DNA from: CAZYTM01 sp964649725
Lineage (GTDB): Bacteria; Desulfobacterota; Desulfuromonadia; Geobacterales; Geobacteraceae
Direction: 5' to 3'
Assembly (NCBI GenBank): GCA_964649725.1
Contig: CAZYTM010000004.1
Span: 124,001 to 188,000 of the forward strand
Length of the DNA: 64,000 nucleotides
Below the pieces are notes generated by a model. It had not been told where the DNA came from, made no database searches, and saw only the letters and a list, made by a program, of their open reading frames with translations. Position numbers and translations under genes: made by a program. Shown piece by piece: positions 1-8,328 of this stretch. The first letter of the stretch is position 1. Each line of letters starts with the position of its first letter.

Positions 1-21
1 CATCTTTGCAGAAAATCATGA

Positions 22-1473
22 TTAAGCTACATCTGCATATGATTGAAAAGATGGCAGTGATGATTGCGCTGTGTCGTCATAGGAAGTAGTTAATAGAAGC
101 CCTTGTAGGCATTTCAAATTATTGTTACCATCAAAAATCCCAATGAGACATTGGATTGAGTTGATAATTTCTCCTTTACTGTCAATCAATTTGATTTGTT
201 GGCAAGGGAGTATTTTTTCCTGGCTCACCATTTGAATAATTTTCAAAAAATCATCTTTGTCAAAAATCGGCGAAAAATCCTTATCTGCCAACATTACTTC
301 TGCAGAAGTATATCCTAGTTTTTGGGCCATTGAATTATTACTGAGAATAAGTCTCCCGTCTAGGCACATAATAAATACGCCAATAATATTGTAATCAAAT
401 AATTGACTATTAAATTTGTCCGGCGAAAAGCGGTGTATACTTCCATCCCCATATAATGTTGAAATAAAGTCTCTCTTGTCTATAGATATATGAAGTGTAC
501 TATTAGTTGTGATATCAGCTGGTTGTATGTCAGGCAAGATATGACTATTTTGAAGAGTATTATGGCTTAATATATATTGATGAGTACTGAGTAGCTGGAT
601 AATAAGATATATTGATCCACATATTGATAGAGGGAATAAAATAGACGTCATGATTTTCCTTTTAGTAGTAAATATTGTTCTCTTAATAGATGTTTTAAGA
701 ACAATATTTGTATTGTCATATAGATCTTTTATCATCCCATATCCATCAAGATTACCATTTTCTTCAACTGGGTTAATATAAAAGGATTTTTTATTAAGTA
801 ACTCGTTCTGTGCAATAATGAAATCTGCTTTAACATAAGGTGCATCGACGGCTGCCAGGTTGAATGATACCTGTGCTGCTTTTGAAAGGCGACCAGTTTC
901 CATTTCATTTAAATATCGCCCCATTATTAAAGTGCCTCTAACGGGACCTGTTCGTTCGGTGCTGACAATGGGACGAGCGGATACCATTAGAAGCCCATCT
1001 GGGATAGGAATTATCCCAGTAGCACTGCTGGATGCAATTGGGTGATTTAATAGACGACTGGATACCCCTAGATGTTTTCTAAATGCAGCAACTGATGTTG
1101 TTGGGCGAGATTCAGATATGTTGAACCATCTTTCATATACGATTTGGCCAGAAGGATGGACAAACATTATCAGATTAACTTGTAGGTCAGCAAAGCTTTT
1201 ATCTGGAAGATTTCGTTTTATGAAATCTGAATTGCCAGTCTCGATAAATTCGCACGATTCGTCCCACCCGGCCCAATCTCCAACCTGTTTATTGAGAGTT
1301 GAAATATCATCAGTCAGTAGATTTTTGACGCGATTGAAATTTTCCAGTAAAGTTTGTTCCTCAAGATTTGATAAATGCTGATAGATTATTCTATCCGCAC
1401 ATATATATATTATTGATAACAACATTATTAATAGTGTAGTACTAATTATGGGGGATGAAATATTCTTTTCCAT
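22..1473 (-). CDS. CHASE4-PAS membrane sensor without output domain
   Basis: A 483-residue membrane protein. TM1 is about residues 9-27 and TM2 about 274-295. The periplasmic part between them has the CHASE4 hallmark DWAGWDE (66-72) and later the GTLIMGRYL stretch typical of that ligand-binding domain. After TM2 there is a PAS domain (about 345-460), and the protein stops about 20 residues later. No HisKA, GGDEF, EAL or HAMP domain follows, so the signal must pass to a partner; the receiver protein about 170 bases upstream on the same strand is a candidate. The domain reading is fairly sure; the ligand and partner are unknown. The stop codon lies at 22-24, so the gene is complete. Confidence 0.75.
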   Translation of the reverse strand: MEKNISSPIISTTLLIMLLSIIYICADRIIYQHLSNLEEQTLLENFNRVKNLLTDDISTLNKQVGDWAGWDESCEFIETGNSDFIKRNLPDKSFADLQVNLIMFVHPSGQIVYERWFNISESRPTTSVAAFRKHLGVSSRLLNHPIASSSATGIIPIPDGLLMVSARPIVSTERTGPVRGTLIMGRYLNEMETGRLSKAAQVSFNLAAVDAPYVKADFIIAQNELLNKKSFYINPVEENGNLDGYGMIKDLYDNTNIVLKTSIKRTIFTTKRKIMTSILFPLSICGSIYLIIQLLSTHQYILSHNTLQNSHILPDIQPADITTNSTLHISIDKRDFISTLYGDGSIHRFSPDKFNSQLFDYNIIGVFIMCLDGRLILSNNSMAQKLGYTSAEVMLADKDFSPIFDKDDFLKIIQMVSQEKILPCQQIKLIDSKGEIINSIQCLIGIFDGNNNLKCLQGLLLTTSYDDTAQSSLPSFQSYADVA

Positions 1474-1640
1474 TTAGTACTCCTCAATAAATGGACTCTA
1501 TTTAATAATATTATCGGCTAAAATTTGAGATATTGAATGATTAATAGTATGTAAATAATTGATATATTTATGAAATAGTGATGTGATGAGAGGCTGGCAG
1601 GCAAGAGAATATTGTTAATTAATATTGTTGAAGAGGATTA

Positions 1641-2012
1641 TTATGCGGCAAGAAAGTGCACAATGGTACTAACCAGTTTGTCAGCTGTGTATGGTTTGGT
1701 TATGTAGCCATCTGCTCCAGAATCAGCAGCTAACAAACTTAATTCGGACTCTTTTTTTGATGAAATTAGCACTATTGGTATGTTACGACTTTTATCTCTT
1801 CTTTTGAGAATACGAGCTTTCTTGTCTCCAGGCATTAGAGGCATCATAACGTCCAGAAGGATAAGGTCTGGCGGGGTAGATGAATAGATTAGGTGATTGG
1901 AATATATACTGCTTTCAGCTGTAGAGACACGATATCCAGCTTCAGCAAGAAAATCGCTGGTCATTGCTAATGTAACACGACAATCATCAATTATTACAAT
2001 GTGTTTTAACAT
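1641..2012 (-). CDS. Single-domain response regulator (CheY-like)
   Basis: A stand-alone receiver domain of 123 residues from the ATG at 2012; a TTG four codons upstream is possible but less likely. It has the acidic pair IIDD near the N-terminus, the phospho-acceptor Asp in LLDVMMP, and the conserved Lys in ITKPY, so it looks competent for phosphorylation. There is no output domain, so it probably works by protein-protein contact or in a phosphorelay. It is transcribed in the same direction as the CHASE4-PAS sensor downstream, but a gap of about 170 bases means co-transcription is not certain. No clear ribosome binding site is seen. Confidence 0.8.
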   Translation of the reverse strand: MLKHIVIIDDCRVTLAMTSDFLAEAGYRVSTAESSIYSNHLIYSSTPPDLILLDVMMPLMPGDKKARILKRRDKSRNIPIVLISSKKESELSLLAADSGADGYITKPYTADKLVSTIVHFLAA

Positions 2013-2548
2013 GATTAGTGTCAACTGTGCATATGATTATTATTTATTGGTTGATATAACATTAATTGCTATTATAAAAGCATTGGTATATTACATTAAA
2101 TGAAAAATCATTATAGTTTGTATTTTATAATCTATATCAGGTAATTCATTGTTGAATTATATTAAAGAAACATTCGATTCAATGTCAAGTTAAATTGTTT
2201 TATAATAGAATATTGTTTGGGATATTTATTGTTACATTAAATTAACATATTATTTATAGTTAGATTATGGGGATGACATATATATGCTTATTTATTAAAT
2301 CTATATTATAAAACCATTAATTATTGTAATTCAATATAACAATGAGCAACTAATATAAATTAGTTTAAGTATATTAATTGAATGTTTGGCGCAGTGAATA
2401 TTCAACAATCAATTATGAATAACAGTTTAAAATTAAACGGAAATATTATTGACAATGATGAAAACAGGGTGTTATTCTCGCGCCACAATGCTAAGCTTCA
2501 AAAGCTTTTTAATAATTCGACGTGCCGTTAAATGAGGGAGATGCTTAA
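2013..2548. other. Long AT-rich divergent intergenic region
   Basis: About 535 bases separate the receiver gene (minus strand) from the actin-like gene (plus strand). The sequence is extremely AT-rich with no ORF worth calling. The only site supported is the sigma-70 promoter candidate near its right end. The length and base bias would suit a regulatory region bound by AT-preferring proteins, but nothing specific is visible. Confidence 0.5.
2449..2478 (+). promoter_or_regulatory. Candidate sigma-70 promoter of actin-like gene
   Basis: A perfect -35 TTGACA (2449-2454) is followed after 18 bases by TATTCT (2473-2478), four of six matches to the -10 consensus. It lies 70 bases upstream of the ParM-like start codon, on the same strand. 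Confidence 0.45.
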
Positions 2549-3604
2549 ATGGAGATTATTGCAATCGATATTGGCTTCGGGTTCACCAAGGCAACTGACG
2601 GGCGTAATGTTCTGGTATTAAAATCTATCCTTGGGGACGCTACTGATCTTCAATTCAAAGGAAGAATATTGGGTGAAGGCACTCCCGATGAAAATCTACA
2701 GATTGAGGTAGATGGTCGTTCCTATTTTATTGGTGAAATGGCCGAACGGCAGAGTAATGTTAGATCCTTTACACTAGATCAAGCTCAATTTTTCAGTAGT
2801 TTTGCAAAGCAATTGGCGCTTGCTGCAGCTGCACGCATGGCAGGCACATATATGCCAATCGGTTTGGTTACTGGATTGCCAATAGGTTACTACCGAGAGT
2901 ATAAGGACGAATTAGTTAAACTGCTGCAAGGTGATCATAGAGTTTTAATCAGCACTGGTAATGGTAAAAGAGAAGAAAAAGTAATTAAGATTAACAGCGT
3001 AAAAGTGATCCCGCAACCGTTTGGTTCATTGTTTAATTTGATACTGAATGATGTAGGAGAGCTTGGCGATAAGAGATTTGTGCGAGAAAAGGTTGGTATA
3101 ATCGATGTTGGTTTTAAAACTTCAGATTTTACTGTGTCAGATCGGATGAGATATTCTGAACGAGGAAGTAGAACGACTGATACTGGTATTGCTAGGGCTT
3201 TTGGAGTTATAGCCGGTAAACTGCGAGAAAAAAGTGATGTAAATGTCGAACTCTATCGCCTTTATGATGCTATTGATCGAGGTACAATCAAAATTCGAGG
3301 CAAGGAATATGATCTGAAGGGGCTTACAGAACAGGTTTTTAGTCAATTAGCTTCAGCAATTGCGAATGAAGTAGACCGGCTTTGGACAGATGACTGGGAT
3401 ATTGAGACCGTAGTGCTGACCGGGGGAGGTGGTGCTGTATTAGCCAAGTATTTGCAGCCCATGTTAAACGGCCATGTAGTTACTGTTGATTCAAATAAGG
3501 ATGCTAGGCTCTGTAATGTACAGGGGTATTGGAAGTTCGGTAAGCATCTTTGGGCTCGTGGTGTAGTTGTACCTCCTGTTGAGCAAGTAAATCCGTCTAA
3601 TTGA
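2549..3604 (+). CDS. ParM/StbA-type actin-like ATPase
   Basis: A 351-residue member of the actin/Hsp70 ATPase fold, closest by eye to plasmid ParM/StbA and archaeal Ta0583-like proteins. Visible motifs are phosphate loop 1 (IAIDIGFGFTKATDG, residues 4-18), phosphate loop 2 (IIDVGFKTSDF, about 194-204) and the adenosine motif (VLTGGGGAVLAKYL, about 289-302). Such proteins form ATP-driven filaments that push or position DNA or complexes. The start has a good ribosome binding site (GAGGGAGA). No ParR-type DNA-binding gene or iteron cluster (parC) lies beside it; instead two PilZ proteins follow, about 100 bases downstream. A chromosomal filament with a non-segregation role is an inference. The alternative is a relic of an integrated plasmid. 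Confidence 0.8.
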   Translation: MEIIAIDIGFGFTKATDGRNVLVLKSILGDATDLQFKGRILGEGTPDENLQIEVDGRSYFIGEMAERQSNVRSFTLDQAQFFSSFAKQLALAAAARMAGTYMPIGLVTGLPIGYYREYKDELVKLLQGDHRVLISTGNGKREEKVIKINSVKVIPQPFGSLFNLILNDVGELGDKRFVREKVGIIDVGFKTSDFTVSDRMRYSERGSRTTDTGIARAFGVIAGKLREKSDVNVELYRLYDAIDRGTIKIRGKEYDLKGLTEQVFSQLASAIANEVDRLWTDDWDIETVVLTGGGGAVLAKYLQPMLNGHVVTVDSNKDARLCNVQGYWKFGKHLWARGVVVPPVEQVNPSN

Positions 3605-3707
3605 TTTTTATTTGCTGGGCATTATAGCTCTCAAGGCATAGACTTTAAATGCTTTGTAACTAGTTAATTTGATAGACACTTTTACACATAATTTATCCCA
3701 TTTAATT

Positions 3708-4394
3708 ATGAAAAAAATACTCTTAGTCAGTTCGTCAGCGCCATTTCTGGAGAGGAACAAGCATCTCCTGTCAAGGACAAATTTCCGAATTTATTCCGCT
3801 TCTAACGGTCATGAGGCTCTAACCCTTCACGAAATTGAATCTGTTGACTTGATAGTGACGGAACTCCATCTTGATGATATGGGGGGTGATCAGTTTTGCA
3901 GTTTATTAAAACGTGGGGATGTTGCACCTGATGTTCCGGTTATTCTTATCTGCCATAATATTTCAGATGAGTTAGAACGAGCTCGACTCAGTTGCGCAGA
4001 TTCAATTATTTCAAAACCTATTCAGCCAGAACAATTCCTTAAGACGGTTGGGCAATATTTGAATTATCAAATGATTAGAAAAAAACGTGTTATGCTTGAT
4101 ATAAAAGCACTTACAAAAAAAGACGTTGTCGCATTCGCATGTACTTCTCATAACATAAGTTTAGAAGGAATACTGCTTGAAACCGACAAGAATCTTTCCC
4201 AAGGCGATAGAATAGTATGCATCTTTTCTCTCCCAGGATCCAATGAAATAAGAGTTGAGGCAGAAGTTGCTCGATCGGTGCGGATTATGACTGGTGGTTA
4301 TCAATATGGAGCCCGTTTTATTGATCTATCCACAGAAGCACGTCGTGCAATTGAATCATATATAATCAATATAATAGGAAATGAGTTGGCATGA
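3708..4394 (+). CDS. Pseudo-receiver plus PilZ domain protein (paralogue 1)
   Basis: 228 residues: an N-terminal receiver-like domain (1-120) and a C-terminal PilZ domain (about 124-228). The receiver is degenerate. The acidic pair is Ser (VSSS, 7-10) and the phospho-acceptor position holds Glu52 (VTELHLDD), although the late Lys103 (SKPIQP) is kept. The PilZ domain keeps the N-x-S-x-x-G motif (149-154), but its RxxxR motif reads R127-VML-D131, so the second Arg is lost. I chose the ATG at 3708 over one 13 codons upstream because the resulting N-terminus matches the next gene exactly. Glu may mimic a permanently phosphorylated state. Binding of c-di-GMP is doubtful here. Confidence 0.8.
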   Translation: MKKILLVSSSAPFLERNKHLLSRTNFRIYSASNGHEALTLHEIESVDLIVTELHLDDMGGDQFCSLLKRGDVAPDVPVILICHNISDELERARLSCADSIISKPIQPEQFLKTVGQYLNYQMIRKKRVMLDIKALTKKDVVAFACTSHNISLEGILLETDKNLSQGDRIVCIFSLPGSNEIRVEAEVARSVRIMTGGYQYGARFIDLSTEARRAIESYIINIIGNELA

Positions 4395-4494
4395 AATTCA
4401 GAATAATAGTCATTTTGTAAAGAATTTAAATCTTAAGAATATCTAACAAACCCCCATTTGACATTCATTGTAATTCTCATTATAAACATAGCTT

Positions 4495-5178
4495 ATGAAG
4501 AAAATTCTTCTTGTTAGTTCATCCGATGCTTTTTTGGAAAGAAATCTAAATCTCCTAAAGAGAACAGATTGTCAAATCCTGACTGCGAATACTGGCGAGG
4601 CTGCAGTCCGTTTGCATCAACAGGAACAGGTTAATCTGCTTATCTCTGAACTGAACTTAGATGACATGGGTGGGGATGAACTTTGTACTTTAATACATAA
4701 AGAGGATAGTCTTCGCAATGTTGTATTTATTGTTACCTGTCGCGAGAATTCTGATGAGCTTGAGCGTGCAGAAAAAAGCGGAGCTCATGTTCGGATCACC
4801 AAACCAATTCAGCCGCTACAACTATTAACAATTGTCGAACAATTCTTGTCAGTGCAAATGGTTAGGAGTAAGCGAGTACACCTCAGAGTTAATGTCTTGA
4901 TTTTGAGGGAGAATAGATCTTTTTCCTGTGTCTCTCATGATATAAGCAATACTGGCATACTGCTTGAAACGAATGAACACCTGGATTGGGGTGATCAAAT
5001 TAAGTGTCAATTTACTTTGCCTAAATCAAATCATATAGAGGTTGATGGTGAAGTAGTACGTTCTGTCCCAAGTCTTGATGGTGACCGTAAATATGGTGTT
5101 AGGTTCATTGGGGTTCAACAGGAAATCCTGATAGCTATAGAGGAATATGTCGCCGGGTTCAACAATTCAATAGGATAG
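4495..5178 (+). CDS. Pseudo-receiver plus PilZ domain protein (paralogue 2)
   Basis: 227 residues and a clear tandem duplicate of the preceding gene. The first ten residues are identical, and both share the LDDMGGD and TKPIQP/SKPIQP stretches. The receiver-like half again has Ser in place of the acidic pair and Glu52 in place of the phospho-acceptor Asp. The PilZ half is intact: R127-VHL-R131 (RxxxR) and D149-I-S-N-T-G (DxSxxG), the c-di-GMP-binding signature. So this copy probably binds the nucleotide while its sister probably does not. A 100-base gap separates the two genes and neither has a strong ribosome binding site. The binding target is unknown. Confidence 0.82.
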   Translation: MKKILLVSSSDAFLERNLNLLKRTDCQILTANTGEAAVRLHQQEQVNLLISELNLDDMGGDELCTLIHKEDSLRNVVFIVTCRENSDELERAEKSGAHVRITKPIQPLQLLTIVEQFLSVQMVRSKRVHLRVNVLILRENRSFSCVSHDISNTGILLETNEHLDWGDQIKCQFTLPKSNHIEVDGEVVRSVPSLDGDRKYGVRFIGVQQEILIAIEEYVAGFNNSIG

Positions 5179-5312
5179 AGTTACTTATCAGGTAATTGGT
5201 TTTTCAAATGCACAAAGAATCGGGGATAATTATTCAGGCATTTTTTGTTCAATGTAGTGAGATTATGTCTGTTCCGGAATTGAGATGTATAGATTATTTA
5301 ATGACTATTTTA

Positions 5313-7889
5313 CTAATTCGATTCAGAAAAAATAGGGATAGTGCTTATTGTTGCGGCACGAACGCTTGATTCAGAATCTAATTGCATCCTATCCATCATA
5401 AAGCCAACAGTTTCTGCAAAGTTTATGGCCTCATTGACAATAAAACTCTGACTAACTTGATCGGTAGGCTGACGATTAGGGGTGTAAACAATAGTAAGTT
5501 TACTCTCTGAGAGGTATAGGGCAACAAAAACAGAGAGTGTTGCTTGATTTTTTACAACACAGATATATGCCGAACAGTTTTGAGTTTTATGACCTTCAGG
5601 ATTTATTCTTGCCATGTTTAGTGAGTTATGCACTTCAATAATCTCATCTGGGGAAATGTAACTAATATTGGTTAGCGAACTATCTAGGTGAAACATTACA
5701 GACTCATCAGTGGAATCTGTAATTTCTGAAAAACTTTTGGGATGAATGAATTCAGCATAACCATCGTTAGGTGTAGAAGAATCATTGTTAGATGCAGTAA
5801 GATCAGCTATTGCCTTGTCAATAACTGATTTGTTTAGTTTTTTGGGGGGATGATTATCTTTGTTTTTAGCCACAGTAGATTGTGCTTTCGATGTAGCGAT
5901 TGATTCACTGCTAATGGGATTATGTAATTGTGCTAAATGAGCAGGCTGGAATATTGTTGGGGCTGGGGATATGTCCGTTGCAGTTTGTTCGTATGCTGGC
6001 TGCGTAATGGTAACTTGTTCAGGCAATATCTTGCCAGCTGCAATCTGCTCAAAAATCCTTTGTTCAGCAGCTACTTTTTCAGTTGCCATGCGAGCTAGGG
6101 CAGATTTTAGGGCGATAAGTTCTTCTGCTGATGCTCGTTCAGATGCATTTTTCTCAATAATAAGCCGCTGTATTTCTGCTTGATGACAGGCTCTTTCTTT
6201 AACCAGAGAAATTTCTAGGGCAGTCTTTTCTGCATTTAATTTTTCAAATTCAGTGTTCATAATTGAATTAACGTTAATAATAGATTCTACTCCAGAATCA
6301 AGCTGTAAACTACTTTCGTCGTTTTCTAATGCAACAGAGAGGCGAGCTTTTGTCTCTTCTAATTCGTTTTGTATTTCTGCCAGATTGAGGGACATCGTTG
6401 TTTCGATATTTTGATTAACAGAATTTGCATGTTCAAGAGAAGTCTTTAATTGATCCAGTTCAATATCTTTGGCATTGACTGCTATAGCATAGTCTGCGGA
6501 AATGATTTCAAGTTCAGACCGTAATGCTGATATTGTCTCGGCAGCAGTTTCTGCAGCAGCAGTTTGTTCCGCTTGCATTGCTAATAGTTGCGCTTCTAGT
6601 TCAGCTAGTCTTATATTGGCATTGATATCATCTGATCTTTTGCAAGACAATCGATCAACTTCAACCAGTAACTCAACGACTTTACAGGATAAAATATTCT
6701 CGGAAGATGATTTCGCTGCTACAATATTTTTCATTTCTTCTTTAAGAGAATTTATCTCAGTTAAGTATTGTTGTTCTTGAGTATATAAGAGGGATGTCTT
6801 TTCTGTTAGTTCTGATTGCAGAGATGAAATCGTAGTTTTACAACTTCTCAACTCAGTTTCAAGGCAGTCAAGTTGTTGTTGCAAATCATTAAATTTTTCT
6901 TCAGTATAATTAGATGACTTTTCTGACTTTTTTTGAACAGCTGCCAAGAGTTCTTGGACTCCTTTCAATTGCGCCGCAGCTTCAAAATAGCACTTTTCAG
7001 CGGCAATTTTATCAGCAGTCAATCTTTCAATTTCAGCTTTTTCGCTAATAGTCTTCTCTTCAAATAGATCCTCCCACTCTGCCTGAAGATTAGCAAGGTC
7101 ATCGGCTGCAGCTTTTTCAGCTGAATCTCTTGCTGCAATTAATTCTACGATGTGTGCCTTAAGCTCACATATTTCAGCTGCTGCTAAAGTTAACGAAGAA
7201 TCTTTGTCTGCAATCTGTTTCAATAAGTCAGAAGTTTCAGTTGTAATTAATCCCTCTCCTGACAAAATTGAAATATTATTTGAAGATGAATCAACCGTTT
7301 CAGTTGCATCTGAGGGAATTTTTGAAGGATTATGTGCTGAACTAGATGACTCTGTCAGGAATTTGTCTTGAACAGGGGGATCTTTCTTATTCATAGACGC
7401 TTGTTTAGTTGAATTTGAGCTTGTATTGCTGCTGGTTTTTCCAGTTGCTATAGTTTGCTCGAACTTTGAATCGTTTTGATTTGATTTTATTGGTGTTTTA
7501 TTCTTGTTAGAAGTCCCAGGCGGCTTTAGAATACTGATGCTTCGCACTACAACTTCACGCAGTGCTGTGCCATAGCTTAAGTTTACTGGTTCCATGGCAA
7601 AACCCATTGCTTCCATTGATTTTAAGGCTGTATTGAGATTCTTTTGAATTGATGTAGATTCATCATCGGGGATTAATGAATAAACAAGTATATCTTTACT
7701 GTCACAAAGTAATAGTGCCGCATAAATCTTCATTTGATCATCTTCCCTGATAACACATACATATGCTTCGCAAGGCTGGCGATCAAGACCCTCAGGTGTC
7801 ATAAATAATGCTGAATTTGAGCGATGAACAGACACCACATCTGCTTCTGTAGCTGCAATAAAATCAAGTGACTTATTTAAAGTCAACAT
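5313..7889 (-). CDS. Riboswitch-controlled coiled-coil protein, duplicated end modules
   Basis: 858 residues, no family recognised. Three parts are visible. A globular N-module (about 1-125) is followed by a Ser/Thr/Asn-rich linker (about 126-215). Next comes a long Ala/Glu-rich coiled coil (about 216-640), then another low-complexity linker, and a C-module (about 729-858). The two end modules are diverged copies of each other: both carry VH-S near the start, then PEG, then C-x-AYxCV, an A-L-L-like strand, and a GFxM-containing helix. No signal peptide or membrane segment is seen, so it is probably cytoplasmic. The shape suggests a scaffold or tether joining two identical binding heads. It is preceded by a GEMM riboswitch and its own promoter, and lies convergent to the PilZ pair. 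The function is unknown. Confidence 0.75.
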   Translation of the reverse strand: MLTLNKSLDFIAATEADVVSVHRSNSALFMTPEGLDRQPCEAYVCVIREDDQMKIYAALLLCDSKDILVYSLIPDDESTSIQKNLNTALKSMEAMGFAMEPVNLSYGTALREVVVRSISILKPPGTSNKNKTPIKSNQNDSKFEQTIATGKTSSNTSSNSTKQASMNKKDPPVQDKFLTESSSSAHNPSKIPSDATETVDSSSNNISILSGEGLITTETSDLLKQIADKDSSLTLAAAEICELKAHIVELIAARDSAEKAAADDLANLQAEWEDLFEEKTISEKAEIERLTADKIAAEKCYFEAAAQLKGVQELLAAVQKKSEKSSNYTEEKFNDLQQQLDCLETELRSCKTTISSLQSELTEKTSLLYTQEQQYLTEINSLKEEMKNIVAAKSSSENILSCKVVELLVEVDRLSCKRSDDINANIRLAELEAQLLAMQAEQTAAAETAAETISALRSELEIISADYAIAVNAKDIELDQLKTSLEHANSVNQNIETTMSLNLAEIQNELEETKARLSVALENDESSLQLDSGVESIINVNSIMNTEFEKLNAEKTALEISLVKERACHQAEIQRLIIEKNASERASAEELIALKSALARMATEKVAAEQRIFEQIAAGKILPEQVTITQPAYEQTATDISPAPTIFQPAHLAQLHNPISSESIATSKAQSTVAKNKDNHPPKKLNKSVIDKAIADLTASNNDSSTPNDGYAEFIHPKSFSEITDSTDESVMFHLDSSLTNISYISPDEIIEVHNSLNMARINPEGHKTQNCSAYICVVKNQATLSVFVALYLSESKLTIVYTPNRQPTDQVSQSFIVNEAINFAETVGFMMDRMQLDSESSVRAATISTIPIFSESN

Positions 7890-7945
7890 ATTCGCCCCAA
7901 TAGACAGATTCTACCCTTTCCATGGGAAATATATGGGAGTATTTA

Positions 7946-7990
7946 CAAAAAAACCGGGACCAAAATCATTCATTATTTCGGTAACCCGGC
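7946..7990 (-). terminator. Riboswitch expression-platform terminator
   Basis: On the minus strand CCGGG (7989-7985) and ACC (7982-7980) can pair with GGT (7961-7959) and CCCGG (7958-7954), followed by seven T (7953-7947). The left arm is also the 3' part of the riboswitch core, so the two folds exclude each other. This predicts that ligand binding prevents termination, giving an ON switch. Confidence 0.75.
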
Positions 7991-8062
7991 TGTCTCAATG
8001 AGACCCTTTAGGCTTTCCGCCCCATTCTCACGAATGGTTTAGTATTGTCGATTAACACTATG
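7973..8062 (-). ncRNA. GEMM-I riboswitch, probably GEMM-Ib (3',3'-cGAMP) type
   Basis: Read on the minus strand, the segment has the conserved GEMM core: AATACTAAACC, then a hairpin with a GTGA loop (CCATTC/GAATGG), then GGCGGAAAGCC. A second hairpin (GGGTCTC/GAGAC) follows, and then AGCCGGGTTACCGAA. The order and spacing match the c-di-GMP-I class aptamer from Vibrio (Vc2). Aligning back from AAACC without gaps places A at the base numbered 20 in Vc2, where c-di-GMP-specific members have G. G20A is the reported mark of the Geobacter GEMM-Ib subgroup that prefers 3',3'-cGAMP. A P1 helix TTAATCG/CGAAATAA is plausible. It lies 84 bases before the 858-residue gene. Confidence 0.85.
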
Positions 8063-8090
8063 GGAGATATGTAATTGTATTACTTACAAT

Positions 8091-8118
8091 ATAATAATAA
8101 CTATCATGTTATTGTCAA
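8091..8118 (-). promoter_or_regulatory. Sigma-70 promoter upstream of the riboswitch
   Basis: On the minus strand a perfect TTGACA (8118-8113) is followed after 16 bases by TATTAT (8096-8091), five of six matches to the -10. Transcription would start just before the riboswitch aptamer, as required for co-transcriptional control. Confidence 0.6.
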
Positions 8119-8328
8119 CAATAATTTAATGCAATTACAACTTGAACTCGGCCAGTTAATATCAATTATTGCGCCTTATGTTTTATTGTTTTAATATATA
8201 TCAACCTTTTTCAATCTATAAAGCAAAAATTGTCTGATATTATGTTTTAGTGCCAGAATGATTTGCCTGCTTTTGTGATTACGGCTAATGTTTTTTATAT
8301 TTAAATGTAGAATATTTATGGAGAGAAT

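Noticed and set aside
2491..2510. AAGCTT-CAA-AAGCTTTTT hairpin before the actin-like gene
   Set aside because: A six-base AT-rich stem with two G-C pairs is too weak to call a terminator, and it lies inside the leader predicted from the promoter at 2449.
5971..6183. Ala/Ser-rich open frames on the plus strand inside the coiled-coil gene
   Set aside because: They come from the reverse reading of the Ala/Glu-rich repeats and have no start signals.
5900..7200. Possible tandem DNA repeats in the coiled-coil gene
   Set aside because: The similarity is at protein level (Ala/Glu heptads); no fixed DNA repeat unit could be found.
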